A stretch of DNA of 64,000 nt from Flavobacterium sp. J27 (GCF_004303025.1 NZ_PJQW01000003.1:248001-312000), one strand, 5' to 3'; numbered from the stretch's first letter, positions 27,339 to 38,097 are shown. Notes: generated from the sequence alone by a model not told the origin. Made by a program: numbers and translations.

Positions 27339-27967
27339 TGGAAGTAAAAGTATTAGATATCAACGGAAAAGATACTGGGAGAAAAGTTCAACTTTCTGAT
27401 TCGGTATTCGCAATAGAGCCAAATAATCATGCTGTATATCTTGATGTAAAACAGTATTTAGCAAATCAAAGACAAGGTACGCACAAGTCTAAAGAAAGAG
27501 CTGAAGTAACTGGAAGTACTCGTAAGATTAAAAAGCAAAAAGGAACAGGTACGGCTCGTGCAGGTAGTGCTAAAAACCCTTTGTTTAAAGGAGGAGGTAC
27601 TGTTTTTGGACCTAGACCAAGAAATTATTCTTTTAAATTGAATAAAAATTTGAAAAGATTGGCTAGAAAATCTGCTCTTTCTTTAAAAGCGAAAGAATCA
27701 AATTTAATAGTTTTAGAAGACTTTAATTTTGAAACGCCAAATACTAAAAATTTCATTAATGTATTGAAAGCTTTAGGGTTAGATAATAAAAAATCTTTAT
27801 TTGTGTTGGGTGATTCAAATAAAAATGTATATTTGTCGTCACGAAATTTAAAGACGTCATCAGTAGTAACTTCTTCAGAATTAAGCACTTATGGTATTTT
27901 GAATGCTAATAATTTAGTTGTTTTAGAAGGTGCTTTAAGCGGAATTGAAGATAATTTAAGTAAATAA
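27338..27967 (+). CDS. rplD: 50S ribosomal protein L4
   Basis: 209 residues. The exit-tunnel extension is recognisable as GSTRKIKKQKGTGTARAGSAKNPLFKGGGTVFGPRPRNYSFKLNKN. In E. coli L4 also represses the S10 operon; no matching leader was identified here. It shares one base with rplC. Confidence 0.97.
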   Translation: MEVKVLDINGKDTGRKVQLSDSVFAIEPNNHAVYLDVKQYLANQRQGTHKSKERAEVTGSTRKIKKQKGTGTARAGSAKNPLFKGGGTVFGPRPRNYSFKLNKNLKRLARKSALSLKAKESNLIVLEDFNFETPNTKNFINVLKALGLDNKKSLFVLGDSNKNVYLSSRNLKTSSVVTSSELSTYGILNANNLVVLEGALSGIEDNLSK

Positions 27968-27975
27968 TTAAGGTT

Positions 27976-28266
27976 ATGAGTATCATTATTAAGCCTATTA
28001 TAACTGAAAAAATAACTAAAGATGGTGAGATTTTTAACCGTTTTGGTTTTGTAGTTGATAAAAAAGCTAATAAAATTCAAATTAAAAATGCTGTTGAAGC
28101 GGCATATGGAGTGAATGTTGTTGGTGTTAATACAATGAACTATAGAGCTGATAGATCGGTAAAGTACACTAAAAGTGGTTTGATCAGTGGAAAAACTAAT
28201 GCTTATAAAAAAGCAGTTGTTCAAGTACAAGAAGGAGAAACAATAGATTTTTATACTAATATCTAA
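27976..28266 (+). CDS. rplW: 50S ribosomal protein L23
   Basis: 96 residues (IIIKPIITEKITK...FVVDKKANKIQIKNAVEAAYGVNVVGVNTM). Sits at the tunnel exit and docks trigger factor and SRP. Order rplD-rplW-rplB is standard. Confidence 0.97.
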   Translation: MSIIIKPIITEKITKDGEIFNRFGFVVDKKANKIQIKNAVEAAYGVNVVGVNTMNYRADRSVKYTKSGLISGKTNAYKKAVVQVQEGETIDFYTNI

Positions 28267-28272
28267 TAGAAA

Positions 28273-29097
28273 ATGTCAGTTAGAAAATTAAAACCTATTA
28301 CCCCAGGTCAGCGTTTTAGAGTTGTAAATAGCTTTGACACTATTACAACTGATAAGCCGGAGCGTTCTTTAATCGCACCGAAAAAAAACTCTGGAGGTAG
28401 AAATAGTCAAGGAAAAATGACCATGCGTTATATAGGTGGTGGTCATAAACAAAAGTATCGTATTATAGATTTTAAAAGAACAAAAGTTGGTGTTCCAGCT
28501 ACTGTTAAAACTATAGAATATGATCCAAATCGTTCAGCTTTTATTTCATTATTAGCATATGCTGATGGAGCTAAAACTTATGTTATTGCTCAAAATGGTT
28601 TGCAAGTTGGACAAACTGTAGTTTCTGGACCAGATGCATCTCCAGAAATTGGAAATACTTTACCTTTAAGTAAAATTCCTTTAGGAACGGTTATTTCTTG
28701 TATCGAGTTAAGACCAGGTCAAGGAGCTGTTATTGCTCGTTCTGCAGGTACTTTTGCTCAATTAATGGCAAGAGATGGAAAATATGCTACTATAAAAATG
28801 CCTTCTGGAGAAACAAGATTAATTTTATTGACTTGTTCGGCTACAATCGGAGCTGTGTCAAACTCTGATCATCAGTTAGTTGTTTCTGGAAAAGCTGGTA
28901 GATCTAGATGGTTAGGTAGAAGACCAAGAACAAGACCTGTTGCAATGAATCCAGTTGATCACCCAATGGGAGGTGGTGAAGGACGTTCGTCAGGAGGACA
29001 TCCTCGTTCAAGAAAAGGTTTACCTGCTAAGGGTTATAGAACTCGTTCTAAGGTTAACCCAAGTAATAAGTATATTGTAGAACGTAGAAAGAAATAA
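28273..29097 (+). CDS. rplB: 50S ribosomal protein L2
   Basis: 274 residues. Subunit-association protein near the peptidyl-transferase centre. The [18 protein letters not shown] segment with the essential His and the C-terminal [13 protein letters not shown] are intact. Confidence 0.98.
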   Translation: MSVRKLKPITPGQRFRVVNSFDTITTDKPERSLIAPKKNSGGRNSQGKMTMRYIGGGHKQKYRIIDFKRTKVGVPATVKTIEYDPNRSAFISLLAYADGAKTYVIAQNGLQVGQTVVSGPDASPEIGNTLPLSKIPLGTVISCIELRPGQGAVIARSAGTFAQLMARDGKYATIKMPSGETRLILLTCSATIGAVSNSDHQLVVSGKAGRSRWLGRRPRTRPVAMNPVDHPMGGGEGRSSGGHPRSRKGLPAKGYRTRSKVNPSNKYIVERRKK

Positions 29098-29107
29098 TTA
29101 GATACAC

Positions 29108-29386
29108 ATGGCACGTTCATTAAAAAAAGGACCTTATGTTCACTATAAATTAGAGAAAAAAGTTCAAGAAAATATAGAGAAAGATAATAAAGCTGTAATT
29201 AAGACTTGGTCTAGAGCTTCAATGATTACTCCAGATTTTGTTGGTCAAACTATTGCAGTGCATAATGGTCGTCAATTTGTACCTGTTTACGTAACAGAAA
29301 ACATGGTAGGGCATAAATTAGGGGAATTTTCGCCAACTAGATCTTTTAGAGGTCATGCTGGTGCAAAAAATAAAGGTAAAAAATAA
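29108..29386 (+). CDS. rpsS: 30S ribosomal protein S19
   Basis: 92 residues ([18 protein letters not shown]...[18 protein letters not shown]). 30S head protein that forms the S13-S19 pair contacting the A site. 10 nt from rplB. Confidence 0.98.
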   Translation: MARSLKKGPYVHYKLEKKVQENIEKDNKAVIKTWSRASMITPDFVGQTIAVHNGRQFVPVYVTENMVGHKLGEFSPTRSFRGHAGAKNKGKK

Positions 29387-29395
29387 TAAGAAGCT

Positions 29396-29806
29396 ATGGG
29401 AGTTCGTAAAAGAGAAAGAGCAGAGCAGATTAAAGAGGCAAAGTCACAAGTGGCTTTTGCTAAATTAAATAACTGCCCTACTTCACCAAGAAAAATGCGT
29501 ATTGTAGCAGATTTAGTTAGAGGTCAGAAAGTAGAATTAGCTCTTAATATATTAAGATTTAATAGTAAAGAAGCTTCAAGAAAATTAGAGAAGTTATTGT
29601 TATCTGCAATAAATAATTTTGAGCAGAAAAATACTGAAACTAGTGTAGAAGAAGCAGGCTTATTTGTTAAAGAGATCAGAGTGGATGGTGGAATGATGTT
29701 GAAAAGATTACGTCCAGCACCACAGGGTCGTGCACACAGAATTAGAAAACGCTCAAATCACGTAACAATCGTGTTGGGTTCAAACAATAACACACAAAGC
29801 AATTAA
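29396..29806 (+). CDS. rplV: 50S ribosomal protein L22
   Basis: 136 residues. Its beta hairpin ([28 protein letters not shown]) lines the exit tunnel. The N-terminal extension [16 protein letters not shown] is typical of Bacteroidetes. Confidence 0.97.
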   Translation: MGVRKRERAEQIKEAKSQVAFAKLNNCPTSPRKMRIVADLVRGQKVELALNILRFNSKEASRKLEKLLLSAINNFEQKNTETSVEEAGLFVKEIRVDGGMMLKRLRPAPQGRAHRIRKRSNHVTIVLGSNNNTQSN

Positions 29807-29814
29807 TAAACAGT

Positions 29815-30543
29815 ATGGGACAAAAGACAAATCCAATCGGAAATAGACTTGGTATCATCAGAGGATGGGACTCAAACTGGTATGGAGGAAATGATTATGG
29901 TGATAAGATCGCTGAAGATTTTAAAATCAGAAAATATATCCATGCGCGTTTATCAAAAGCGAGTGTATCTAAAGTAATTATAGAAAGAACTTTAAAACTT
30001 GTAACCGTTACTATCACTACTGCTAGACCTGGTATCATAATCGGAAAAGGTGGTCAAGAGGTAGACAAGTTAAAAGAAGAGCTTAAAAAAATTACAGACA
30101 AGGAAATTCAAATCAATATTTTTGAAATTAAACGTCCTGAGTTAGATGCTTATTTAGTAGCTAACAGCATTGCTCGTCAAATTGAAAGCAGAATTTCTTA
30201 TAGAAGAGCTATCAAAATGGCGATTGCGGCTGCAATGAGAATGAATGCTGAAGGGATTAAAGTTTTAATTTCTGGTCGTTTAAACGGAGCTGAAATGGCA
30301 CGTTCTGAAGGATTTAAAGATGGTCGAATTCCTTTGTCAACTTTCAGAGCTGATATTGATTATGCATTAGCTGAAGCTCATACTACTTATGGTAGAATGG
30401 GGATCAAAGTATGGATAATGAAAGGAGAGGTTTACGGGAAAAGAGATCTTTCTCCGTTAGTAGGTATGGATAAACAAAAATCTAAATCTGCAGGATCTAC
30501 TGGAAAAGGTAAGCCAAACGGTAATTCACGCAAAAGAAAGTAA
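29815..30543 (+). CDS. rpsC: 30S ribosomal protein S3
   Basis: 242 residues. The KH domain has [15 protein letters not shown]; the C-terminal domain [30 protein letters not shown] lines the mRNA entry tunnel. A basic Ser/Gly/Lys tail extends past the usual E. coli end. Confidence 0.98.
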   Translation: MGQKTNPIGNRLGIIRGWDSNWYGGNDYGDKIAEDFKIRKYIHARLSKASVSKVIIERTLKLVTVTITTARPGIIIGKGGQEVDKLKEELKKITDKEIQINIFEIKRPELDAYLVANSIARQIESRISYRRAIKMAIAAAMRMNAEGIKVLISGRLNGAEMARSEGFKDGRIPLSTFRADIDYALAEAHTTYGRMGIKVWIMKGEVYGKRDLSPLVGMDKQKSKSAGSTGKGKPNGNSRKRK

Positions 30544-30560
30544 TTTTAAACTAAAGAAAA

Positions 30561-30980
30561 ATGTTACAGCCTAAAAGAACAAAATACCGCAAGGTACAGA
30601 AAGGTAAAATGAAAGGTGTTTCTCAAAGAGGACACGAACTTTCTAATGGAATGTTTGGAATTAAATCTTTAGATTCAACCTTTATTACTTCTCGTCAAAT
30701 TGAAGCTGCACGTATTGCTGCAACTCGTTTTATGAAAAGAGAGGGTCAATTATGGATTAAAATTTTCCCAGATAAGCCAATTACTAAGAAACCTCTTGAA
30801 GTACGTATGGGTAAAGGTAAAGGTGCAGTTGAATATTGGGCTGCAGTTGTGAAACCTGGAAGAATTATGTTTGAAGTTGGAGGAGTTCCTCTATCAGTTG
30901 CAAAAGAGGCGCTGCGTCTTGCTGCTCAAAAACTTCCAGTTAAAACTAAGTTTGTCGTTGCTAGAGATTTCGAAGCATAA
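30561..30980 (+). CDS. rplP: 50S ribosomal protein L16
   Basis: 139 residues ([18 protein letters not shown]...[25 protein letters not shown]). Contacts the A-site tRNA elbow. The MGKGKG loop is where the hydroxylated Arg lies in E. coli L16. Confidence 0.98.
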   Translation: MLQPKRTKYRKVQKGKMKGVSQRGHELSNGMFGIKSLDSTFITSRQIEAARIAATRFMKREGQLWIKIFPDKPITKKPLEVRMGKGKGAVEYWAAVVKPGRIMFEVGGVPLSVAKEALRLAAQKLPVKTKFVVARDFEA

Positions 30981-30992
30981 TCAAAAATTATT

Positions 30993-31184
30993 ATGAAACA
31001 ATCAGAGATAAATAATCTATCTGCAGCTGAGTTACAACAAAGACTTAGTGAATTAAAGAGAAGATACAGTGAGCTAAAAACTGCTCATACTATTTCTCCT
31101 ATTGAAAATCCTCTTCAAATTAGAACTATTAGAAGAGAAGTTGCTAGAGTGGCAACTGAAATAACTAAAAGAGAGTTACAATAA
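30993..31184 (+). CDS. rpmC: 50S ribosomal protein L29
   Basis: 63 residues, two helices (SEINNLSAAELQQRLSELKRRYSELK...IRTIRREVARVATEI). A small protein beside the tunnel exit next to L23. Standard position between rplP and rpsQ. Confidence 0.97.
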   Translation: MKQSEINNLSAAELQQRLSELKRRYSELKTAHTISPIENPLQIRTIRREVARVATEITKRELQ

Positions 31185-31201
31185 TTGTATTCTGCTGAAA
31201 G

Positions 31202-31459
31202 ATGGAAAAAAGAAATTTAAGAAAAGAAAGAGTTGGTGTAGTTACTAGCAACAAAATGGAGAAATCTATTGTTGTTTCTGAAACTAGAAAAGTAAAACAC
31301 CCTTTATACGGTAAGTTCGTGTTAAAAACAAAAAAATATGTTGCACACGACGAAACGAATGACTGTAACATTGGAGATACAGTAAGGATCATGGAAACAA
31401 GACCTTTAAGTAAATCTAAATGTTGGAGATTAGTTGAAATCATTGAAAGAGCTAAGTAA
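31202..31459 (+). CDS. rpsQ: 30S ribosomal protein S17
   Basis: 85 residues, an OB-fold primary 16S binder: [19 protein letters not shown]...[19 protein letters not shown]...[24 protein letters not shown]. Ends 3 nt before rplN. Confidence 0.97.
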   Translation: MEKRNLRKERVGVVTSNKMEKSIVVSETRKVKHPLYGKFVLKTKKYVAHDETNDCNIGDTVRIMETRPLSKSKCWRLVEIIERAK

Positions 31460-31462
31460 ACC

Positions 31463-31831
31463 ATGGTACAACAAGAATCAAGATTAAAAGTAGCAGATAA
31501 CACGGGAGCTAAAGAAGTTTTAACTATTCGTGTTTTAGGAGGAACGAAACGTCGTTATGCCTCTGTAGGAGATAAGATTGTAGTTTCAATTAAAGATGCA
31601 ACTCCTAACGGAAACGTAAAAAAAGGAGCTGTATCGACTGCAGTTGTTGTACGTACTAAAAAAGAAGTGAGAAGAGCTGATGGATCTTACATCCGTTTTG
31701 ACGATAACGCATGTGTGTTGTTAAACGCTGCAGGAGAAATGAGAGGAACTCGTGTTTTTGGTCCAGTTGCAAGAGAACTTCGTGAAAAACAATTCATGAA
31801 AATTGTATCATTAGCACCAGAGGTGCTTTAA
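31463..31831 (+). CDS. rplN: 50S ribosomal protein L14
   Basis: 122 residues ([32 protein letters not shown]...[23 protein letters not shown]). Forms an intersubunit bridge and contacts L19. Length and motifs are canonical. Confidence 0.98.
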
Positions 31832-31839
31832 TTCTAAAA

Positions 31840-32157
31840 ATGATGGCAAAGCTAAAAATTAAATCAGGAGACGTAGTAAAAGTAATTGCTGGTGACCACA
31901 AAGGTTCAGAAGGTACTGTGTTACGAGTTATCCGTGACAAAAATAAAGCGGTAGTTGAAGGAGTGAACATGGTTTCTAAACACACAAAGCCAAGTGCAAA
32001 AAACCCTCAAGGTGGTATCGTTAAGAAAGAAGCTCCTATTCATATTTCTAATTTATCTTTAATTGATCCGAAATCAAAATCAGTTACTAAGGTAGGTTTT
32101 AAAGTTGAAGGAGATAAGAAAGTAAGAGTTTCAAAAAAATCTAATCAAGTATTATAG
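31840..32157 (+). CDS. rplX: 50S ribosomal protein L24
   Basis: 105 residues with the KOW motif [34 protein letters not shown]. Assembly initiator near the tunnel exit. Two adjacent ATG codons (31840, 31843) make the start ambiguous by one residue. Confidence 0.97.
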   Translation: MMAKLKIKSGDVVKVIAGDHKGSEGTVLRVIRDKNKAVVEGVNMVSKHTKPSAKNPQGGIVKKEAPIHISNLSLIDPKSKSVTKVGFKVEGDKKVRVSKKSNQVL

Positions 32158-32159
32158 TA

Positions 32160-32711
32160 ATGGCTTATATACCTAGATTAAAAGAAGAATATAAGAGTAG
32201 AATAATTGCTGCTCTTAGAGAAGAGTTCGGTTACAAAAATGTAATGCAAGTTCCTAAACTTGAGAAAATTGTTGTAAGCCGTGGAGTTGGTGCTGCAGTA
32301 TCTGATAAAAAATTAGTAGACTATGCAGTAGAAGAAATAACAAAAATCACTGGTCAAAAAGCAGTGGCTACAATTTCTAAAAAGGATGTCGCGTCTTTTA
32401 AATTAAGAAAAGGTATGCCGATTGGTGCTAAAGTAACTTTACGTGGCGAAAGAATGTATGAGTTTTTAGATAGACTAATTACTTCTTCATTACCTCGTGT
32501 AAGAGATTTTGGTGGTATTAAATCAACTGGATTTGACGGTAGAGGTAATTATAACTTAGGGGTTTTAGAACAAATCATTTTCCCAGAAATTGATATTGAT
32601 AAAGTAAATAAAATTGCTGGTTTTGATATTACGTTTGTAACTTCTGCTAATACAGATAAAGAAGCAAAATCATTATTGTCAGAACTAGGTTTACCTTTTA
32701 AAAAGAATTAA
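32160..32711 (+). CDS. rplE: 50S ribosomal protein L5
   Basis: 183 residues, a 5S rRNA-binding protein of the central protuberance. [57 protein letters not shown] and [30 protein letters not shown] are characteristic. 3 nt from rpsN. Confidence 0.98.
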   Translation: MAYIPRLKEEYKSRIIAALREEFGYKNVMQVPKLEKIVVSRGVGAAVSDKKLVDYAVEEITKITGQKAVATISKKDVASFKLRKGMPIGAKVTLRGERMYEFLDRLITSSLPRVRDFGGIKSTGFDGRGNYNLGVLEQIIFPEIDIDKVNKIAGFDITFVTSANTDKEAKSLLSELGLPFKKN

Positions 32712-32714
32712 GAC

Positions 32715-32984
32715 ATGGCAAAAGAATCAATGAAAGCCCGTGAGGCGAAAAGAGAAGCTTTAGTAGCTAAATATGCTGAAAAAAGAAAAGCTTTAAAAGA
32801 AGCTGGAGATTACGAGGCATTACAAAAATTACCAAAGAATGCTTCTCCTGTTCGTTTACACAATCGTTGTAAGTTAACTGGAAGACCAAGAGGTTATATG
32901 CGTCAATTTGGAATTTCTCGTGTAACTTTCCGTGAAATGGCAAATCAAGGATTAATTCCAGGTGTTAAAAAAGCATCTTGGTAA
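32715..32984 (+). CDS. rpsN: 30S ribosomal protein S14, zinc-independent form
   Basis: 89 residues: the long form, with [40 protein letters not shown] at the C-terminus. It has a single Cys instead of the CxxC...CxxC zinc ribbon of short S14, so it folds without zinc. It ends the first transcript segment; a 104-bp gap with an internal promoter follows. Confidence 0.97.
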   Translation: MAKESMKAREAKREALVAKYAEKRKALKEAGDYEALQKLPKNASPVRLHNRCKLTGRPRGYMRQFGISRVTFREMANQGLIPGVKKASW

Positions 32985-33008
32985 TATCGCAATTTTTTTA
33001 TACTTTTG
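32977..33008 (+). promoter_or_regulatory. Internal promoter before rpsH
   Basis: CTTG (32977-32980), a 20-nt spacer and TACTTTTG (33001-33008) fit the Bacteroidetes promoter pattern, with the -33 element inside the end of rpsN. It would start transcription just before a structured leader. Confidence 0.6.
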
Positions 33009-33031
33009 CAATCCAAAAAATAATTTTAATT

Positions 33032-33074
33032 GGTTACAGGTTCATTTGGTGAGTACCTTATGAAAACCGTAACC
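33032..33074 (+). ncRNA. Candidate structured leader of rpsH
   Basis: GGTTAC (33032-33037) pairs with GTAACC (33069-33074). GGTT (33039-33042) can pair with AACC further in, and an inner GGT/ACC hairpin closes the top. The element sits between an internal promoter and rpsH. A role in feedback control by a ribosomal protein such as S8 is inference. Confidence 0.4.
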
Positions 33075-33088
33075 GCAAATTTATACAT

Positions 33089-33487
33089 ATGTATACAGAT
33101 CCAATTGCAGATTTTCTTACAAGAATTAGAAATGCTGTTAGAGCGAATCACAAGATTGTTGAAATTCCAGCTTCTAACTTGAAAAAAGAAATCACAAAAA
33201 TTTTATTCGATCAAGGGTATATCTTAAGTTACAAATTTGATGATAGTTCTGTTCAAGGAACAATCAAAATTGCACTTAAGTATGATAAAGAAACGAAAGA
33301 GTCTGTTATCAAAGATATCCAAAGAATTAGTAAACCAGGTTTACGTAAATATGCTGGCTCTACTAAATTACCTAGAATTTTAAACGGTTTAGGAGTTGCA
33401 ATAGTTTCAACTTCAAAAGGTGTTATGACTGGTAAACAAGCTAAACAGCTTAATGTTGGTGGAGAAGTAATTTGTTACGTATATTAA
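33089..33487 (+). CDS. rpsH: 30S ribosomal protein S8
   Basis: 132 residues (YTDPIADFLTRIRNAVRANHKIVEIPASNLKKEI...STSKGVMTGKQAKQLNVGGEVICYVY). Central-domain 16S binder; in E. coli it also represses the spc operon. It is preceded by its own promoter and a structured leader. Confidence 0.98.
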   Translation: MYTDPIADFLTRIRNAVRANHKIVEIPASNLKKEITKILFDQGYILSYKFDDSSVQGTIKIALKYDKETKESVIKDIQRISKPGLRKYAGSTKLPRILNGLGVAIVSTSKGVMTGKQAKQLNVGGEVICYVY

Positions 33488-33503
33488 TATTAAAGACGAA
33501 GGA

Positions 33504-34046
33504 ATGTCAAGAATAGGTAAAAATCCAGTTGCAATTCCAGCAGGAGTAACCGTAGAGGTAAAAGATGCTGTAATTACAGTTAAAGGAAAATTAGGCGAGC
33601 TTTCTCAGGAATTTTCTGATGTTACAGTAAAAGTTGAAGATAACCAGGTTATCGTAGAGCGTTCATCAGATCAAAAGAATGAGAGAGCGAAACATGGACT
33701 TTATCGTGCTCTTATCAATAATATGATTGTAGGGGTTTCAGAAGGGTTTACTAAACAATTAGAGCTTGTAGGAGTAGGGTACAGAGCATCAAATCAAGGA
33801 CAAAGACTTGATTTAGCGGTAGGGTTTTCTCATAACATTGTTATGGAAATTGTTCCTGAAGTTACAGTTGAAACCATCTCTGAAAAAGGTAAAAATCCAA
33901 TAGTAAAATTATCATCATTTGACAAACAATTATTAGGCCAAGTATCTGCTAAAATCAGAGCTTTCCGTAAACCAGAACCTTATAAAGGAAAAGGTATTAA
34001 GTTTGTAGGTGAAGTATTAAGAAGAAAAGCAGGTAAATCAGCTTAA
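33504..34046 (+). CDS. rplF: 50S ribosomal protein L6
   Basis: 180 residues with two L6 domains. [14 protein letters not shown] opens it, [24 protein letters not shown] lies between, and [27 protein letters not shown] closes it. Located near the GTPase centre. Confidence 0.98.
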   Translation: MSRIGKNPVAIPAGVTVEVKDAVITVKGKLGELSQEFSDVTVKVEDNQVIVERSSDQKNERAKHGLYRALINNMIVGVSEGFTKQLELVGVGYRASNQGQRLDLAVGFSHNIVMEIVPEVTVETISEKGKNPIVKLSSFDKQLLGQVSAKIRAFRKPEPYKGKGIKFVGEVLRRKAGKSA

Positions 34047-34057
34047 AAATTAAGACT

Positions 34058-34408
34058 ATGTCATTAACAAAAACTGAAAGAAGACAAAGAATAAAATTCA
34101 GAATTAGAAAAGTTGTAAGCGGAACTGCTTCTCAACCTAGACTTTCTGTATTTAGATCTAATAAAGAAATCTATGCTCAAATCATAGATGATGTTAACGG
34201 TGTTACACTAGTTGCTGCTTCTTCTCGTGATAAAGAAGTAACTAAAGGTACAAATGTTGAAACTGCAAATGCAGTTGGGAAATTAGTAGCTGAAAGAGCT
34301 CTTAAAGCTGGAATAAATACTATCACTTTTGATAGAGGTGGATATTTATATCATGGTCGTGTTAAATCATTAGCAGAAGGAGCTAGAGAAGCTGGACTTA
34401 AATTCTAA
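34058..34408 (+). CDS. rplR: 50S ribosomal protein L18
   Basis: 116 residues ([43 protein letters not shown]...[28 protein letters not shown]). 5S rRNA binder of the central protuberance. Confidence 0.98.
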   Translation: MSLTKTERRQRIKFRIRKVVSGTASQPRLSVFRSNKEIYAQIIDDVNGVTLVAASSRDKEVTKGTNVETANAVGKLVAERALKAGINTITFDRGGYLYHGRVKSLAEGAREAGLKF

Positions 34409-34414
34409 GAAATT

Positions 34415-34939
34415 ATGTATCAAAAATATAAAAACGTAGAACTAGTAAAACCAAGTGGTCTTGAATTAAAAGATCGTTTGGTTAGTGTAAACCGTGTAAC
34501 AAAAGTTACTAAAGGAGGTAGAGCATTTGGGTTTTCAGCTATTGTTGTAGTTGGCGATGAAAATGGTGTTGTTGGTCACGGATTAGGTAAATCTAAAGAT
34601 GTTTCTGAGGCTATTGCTAAAGCAGTAGAAGATGCAAAGAAAAATTTAGTTAGAATACCTTTGAACAGTGCAACTGTGCCTCATGAACAAAAAGGGAAAT
34701 TTGGTGGAGCTAGAGTATTTTTAATGCCTGCTTCTCATGGTACTGGAGTTATTGCTGGTGGTGCTGTGCGTGCGGTATTAGAGTCTGTAGGAGTGCATGA
34801 TGTATTGTCGAAATCTCAAGGTTCTTCAAACCCTCATAACGTTGTTAAAGCTACTTTTGATGCTTTATTACAAATGAGAAGTGCTTTAACTGTTGCTAAA
34901 CAAAGAGGTATTTCTTTAGAAAAAGTATTTAAAAGTTAA
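34415..34939 (+). CDS. rpsE: 30S ribosomal protein S5
   Basis: 174 residues. The N-terminal double-stranded RNA-binding fold has [39 protein letters not shown], including the loop where spectinomycin-resistance changes map; it looks wild type. Helps accuracy and mRNA entry. Confidence 0.98.
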   Translation: MYQKYKNVELVKPSGLELKDRLVSVNRVTKVTKGGRAFGFSAIVVVGDENGVVGHGLGKSKDVSEAIAKAVEDAKKNLVRIPLNSATVPHEQKGKFGGARVFLMPASHGTGVIAGGAVRAVLESVGVHDVLSKSQGSSNPHNVVKATFDALLQMRSALTVAKQRGISLEKVFKS

Positions 34940-34953
34940 AAATTCAAGGAAAA

Positions 34954-35136
34954 ATGGCAAAAATTTTAGTAAAACAAGTTAAAAGCAAAATCAATTGTCC
35001 TGAAACTCAAAAAAGAACTTTATTGTCTTTAGGGTTAAGAAAATTAGGACAAGTTGTTGAGCATGACGCAAGTCCTGCAGTCCTTGGAATGGTAAATAAA
35101 GTTAAACACTTAGTTTCTGTAGAAGAAACTAAATAA
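34954..35136 (+). CDS. rpmD: 50S ribosomal protein L30
   Basis: 60 residues (ILVKQVKSKINCPETQKRTLLSLGLRKLGQVVEHDASPAVLGMVNKVKHLV). The short bacterial form of L30, between rpsE and rplO as expected. Confidence 0.97.
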   Translation: MAKILVKQVKSKINCPETQKRTLLSLGLRKLGQVVEHDASPAVLGMVNKVKHLVSVEETK

Positions 35137-35147
35137 TAATATTCGTT

Positions 35148-35600
35148 ATGAATTTAAGTAACTTACAACCAGCTGAAGGTTCAGTTCACAACCAAAATAA
35201 AAGAGTAGGTAGAGGAGAAGGTTCTGGTAAAGGCGGAACAGCCGCTAGAGGACATAAAGGAGCAAAATCTCGTTCTGGATATTCTAAGAAAATTGGTTTT
35301 GAAGGTGGTCAAATGCCACTTCAGAGACGTGTGCCTAAGTTTGGATTTAAAAATATTAATAGAGTTGAATATCAAGGTATCAATCTGGATACTATTCAAT
35401 CTTTAGTGGATAATGGTATTGTTACTGATACTTTAGATTTATCAGTAATGATTGATAGTCGTTTGGCTACAAAAAATAGCTTAGTAAAGATTTTAGGTAG
35501 AGGTGAGCTAAAAGCTAAACTTAAAGTAAGTGCTCACAAATTTACTGCTACTGCAAAAGCGGCTATTGAAGCTGCTGGTGGAGAAGCTGTAACTTTATAA
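35148..35600 (+). CDS. rplO: 50S ribosomal protein L15
   Basis: 150 residues with the Gly/Arg-rich N-terminal extension (NLQPAEGSVHNQNKRVGRGEGSGKGGTAARGHKGAKSRSG) that reaches into 23S rRNA, then GGQMPLQRRVPKFGF. 13 nt before secY. Confidence 0.98.
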   Translation: MNLSNLQPAEGSVHNQNKRVGRGEGSGKGGTAARGHKGAKSRSGYSKKIGFEGGQMPLQRRVPKFGFKNINRVEYQGINLDTIQSLVDNGIVTDTLDLSVMIDSRLATKNSLVKILGRGELKAKLKVSAHKFTATAKAAIEAAGGEAVTL

Positions 35601-35613
35601 TCCTTTTAGTAAA

Positions 35614-36957
35614 ATGAAGAAATTTATAGATTCTTTAGTCAATGCTTGGAAAATAGAAGAGTTAAAAAATAGAATTTTATTAACTTTAGGAATGTTATTA
35701 GTGTACCGTTTTGGTGCTCAGGTAACACTTCCTGGTATTGATGCTACTAAATTAGGAAATCTTACTAATCAAACTGATCAAGGTATTGGATGGTTAATCA
35801 ATGTATTTACAGGGGGCGCGTTTTCGCAGGCCTCTGTATTTGCATTAGGTATCATGCCATATATTTCGGCATCTATTGTGGTTCAGTTAATGGGTATTGC
35901 AATACCTTATTTGCAAAAATTACAAAAGGATGGTGAAAGTGGAAGAAAAAAAATCAACCAAATTACAAGATGGCTTACTATCTTGATAACTTTAGTTCAA
36001 GGTCCAGGGTATATTTATAATTTATATAAAACTTTACCAGCGGATGCTTTTCTATTAGGATTTACATCTTTTTCTTTCCTTTTTTCATCAGTATTAATCC
36101 TTGTTACAGGTACAATTTTTGCTATGTGGCTTGGAGAGAAAATTACTGATAAAGGTATTGGAAATGGTATTTCTTTGTTAATTATGGTTGGTATTATTGC
36201 AAGAATGCCTCAGGCTTTTATTCAAGAAATTAGTTCTAGAACAATACAAGCAAATGGGGGTATTATGATGATTGTTCTTGAAATAGTGTTGTGGTTTATA
36301 ATTATTATAGCTTGTATATTACTTGTTATGGCTGTAAGAAAAATTCCAGTTCAATACGCAAGAAGAACTGTTTCTGGAGATTTTGAACAAGATATGATGG
36401 GATCTAGACAGTTTATACCTTTAAAGTTAAACGCTTCTGGAGTTATGCCTATTATATTTGCGCAAGCTATCATGTTTATACCTGCTGCTGTATCAGGATT
36501 ATCGCAATCTGATACTGCTCAATCATTAGCTGGTATGTTTAATAACCCATTTGGTTTAGTTTATAATATTGTATTTGCTTTGTTAATCGTTATTTTTACG
36601 TATTTTTACACCGCAATTACTGTTCCAACTAATAAAATGGCAGATGATTTAAAAAGAAGTGGTGGTTTTATACCAGGAATTAGACCTGGTGTAGAAACAG
36701 GCGACTACCTAGATAGGATAATGTCTTTAATTACTTTTCCTGGATCTTTATTTTTAGCTTTGATAGCTGTGTTCCCAGCTATAGTCGTAAGTTTGTTAAA
36801 GGTTCAAGGAGCTTGGGGATATTTCTATGGTGGTACTTCTTTGTTAATTATGGTAGGAGTTGCAATTGATACTATTCAACAAATAAATTCTTATTTATTG
36901 AATAAACACTATGATGGATTGATGAAAACAGGTAAAAATAGAAAAGCAGTAGCTTAA
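35614..36957 (+). CDS. secY: Protein translocase subunit SecY
   Basis: 447 residues with ten transmembrane helices. It forms the channel of the Sec translocon in the inner membrane. [39 protein letters not shown] is the plug and TM2-3 region, and [18 protein letters not shown] is the conserved TM4-5 region. The cytoplasmic C-terminal loops include [17 protein letters not shown]. No adk or map gene lies between secY and infA. Confidence 0.98.
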   Translation: MKKFIDSLVNAWKIEELKNRILLTLGMLLVYRFGAQVTLPGIDATKLGNLTNQTDQGIGWLINVFTGGAFSQASVFALGIMPYISASIVVQLMGIAIPYLQKLQKDGESGRKKINQITRWLTILITLVQGPGYIYNLYKTLPADAFLLGFTSFSFLFSSVLILVTGTIFAMWLGEKITDKGIGNGISLLIMVGIIARMPQAFIQEISSRTIQANGGIMMIVLEIVLWFIIIIACILLVMAVRKIPVQYARRTVSGDFEQDMMGSRQFIPLKLNASGVMPIIFAQAIMFIPAAVSGLSQSDTAQSLAGMFNNPFGLVYNIVFALLIVIFTYFYTAITVPTNKMADDLKRSGGFIPGIRPGVETGDYLDRIMSLITFPGSLFLALIAVFPAIVVSLLKVQGAWGYFYGGTSLLIMVGVAIDTIQQINSYLLNKHYDGLMKTGKNRKAVA

Positions 36958-36967
36958 ATTATTTTTT

Positions 36968-37183
36968 ATGGCAAAACAATCAGCAATAGAACAAGACGGA
37001 ACAATAGTTGAAGCATTATCTAATGCTATGTTTCGTGTAGAGTTAGAAAATGGACATGTTGTAATTGCTCATATTTCTGGTAAAATGCGTATGCATTATA
37101 TAAAATTATTACCAGGAGATAAGGTAAAACTTGAAATGAGTCCTTACGATTTAACAAAAGCAAGAATTACATATAGATACTAA
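36968..37183 (+). CDS. infA: Translation initiation factor IF-1
   Basis: 71 residues, a single OB fold ([69 protein letters not shown]). Binds the 30S A site during initiation. 10 nt after secY. Confidence 0.98.
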   Translation: MAKQSAIEQDGTIVEALSNAMFRVELENGHVVIAHISGKMRMHYIKLLPGDKVKLEMSPYDLTKARITYRY

Positions 37184-37193
37184 AGCTAGTAAA

Positions 37194-37310
37194 ATGAAAG
37201 TAAGAGCATCAGTAAAAAAGAGAAGTGCCGAGTGCATTATAGTACGTAGAAAAGGAAGATTATACGTGATTAATAAAAAGAATCCTAGATTTAAACAAAG
37301 ACAAGGATAA
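37194..37310 (+). CDS. rpmJ: 50S ribosomal protein L36, zinc-free form
   Basis: 38 codons plus stop: [20 protein letters not shown] followed by [18 protein letters not shown]. The zinc ligands of classical L36 (Cys11, Cys14, Cys27, His33) are Ser, Cys, Asn and Phe here, so zinc cannot be bound. It lies 10 nt after infA and 2 nt before rpsM, the normal place. Confidence 0.95.
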
Positions 37311-37312
37311 TT

Positions 37313-37687
37313 ATGGCAAGAATTGCAGGGGTTGATATACCTAAACAGAAAAGAGGAGTTATTGCTTTAACATACATATTTGGTATTGGCAGTAGCAGAG
37401 CTAAAGAAATTTTAGCTAAAGCTCAAGTAAGCGAAGATAAAAAAGTTCAAGATTGGAATGATGATGAGATCAGCGGTATTCGTGATGCTGTTTCATATTT
37501 CAAAATTGAAGGAGAATTGCGTTCAGAAATTCAATTAAACATCAAACGTTTAATGGATATTGGATGTCAAAGAGGAATTCGTCATAGAGCAGGACTTCCT
37601 TTAAGAGGTCAAAGAACTAAGAATAATTCTAGAACTAGAAAAGGTAAAAGAAAAACTGTTGCTAACAAGAAAAAAGCAACTAAATAA
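37313..37687 (+). CDS. rpsM: 30S ribosomal protein S13
   Basis: 124 residues ([33 protein letters not shown]...[36 protein letters not shown]). 30S head protein contacting P-site tRNA. First gene of the alpha block. Confidence 0.98.
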   Translation: MARIAGVDIPKQKRGVIALTYIFGIGSSRAKEILAKAQVSEDKKVQDWNDDEISGIRDAVSYFKIEGELRSEIQLNIKRLMDIGCQRGIRHRAGLPLRGQRTKNNSRTRKGKRKTVANKKKATK

Positions 37688-37699
37688 TAAGTAAGTAAT

Positions 37700-38083
37700 A
37701 TGGCTAAGGCAACAACTAAAAAACGTAAAGTTATCGTTGAATCTACAGGAGAAGCACATATTAATGCTACTTTTAATAACATCATTATTTCTTTAACAAA
37801 TAAGAAAGGTGAAGTGATTTCTTGGTCTTCAGCAGGAAAAATGGGCTTCAGAGGTTCGAAAAAGAACACTCCATATGCAGCTCAAATGGCAGCAGAAGAT
37901 TGTACTAAAGTAGCACTAGAGGCTGGACTAAAAAAAGTAAAAGTTTACGTTAAAGGTCCTGGAAACGGAAGAGAATCTGCAATACGTTCAATTCACAATG
38001 GAGGAATTGAAGTTTCAGAGATTATTGATGTTACTCCAATGCCGCACAATGGATGTAGACCTCCAAAGAGAAGAAGAGTTTAA
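37700..38083 (+). CDS. rpsK: 30S ribosomal protein S11
   Basis: 127 residues ([52 protein letters not shown]...[17 protein letters not shown]). Platform protein near the mRNA exit. An 86-bp structured gap follows before rpsD. Confidence 0.98.
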   Translation: MAKATTKKRKVIVESTGEAHINATFNNIIISLTNKKGEVISWSSAGKMGFRGSKKNTPYAAQMAAEDCTKVALEAGLKKVKVYVKGPGNGRESAIRSIHNGGIEVSEIIDVTPMPHNGCRPPKRRRV

Positions 38084-38097
38084 TTATAAGTATAACC

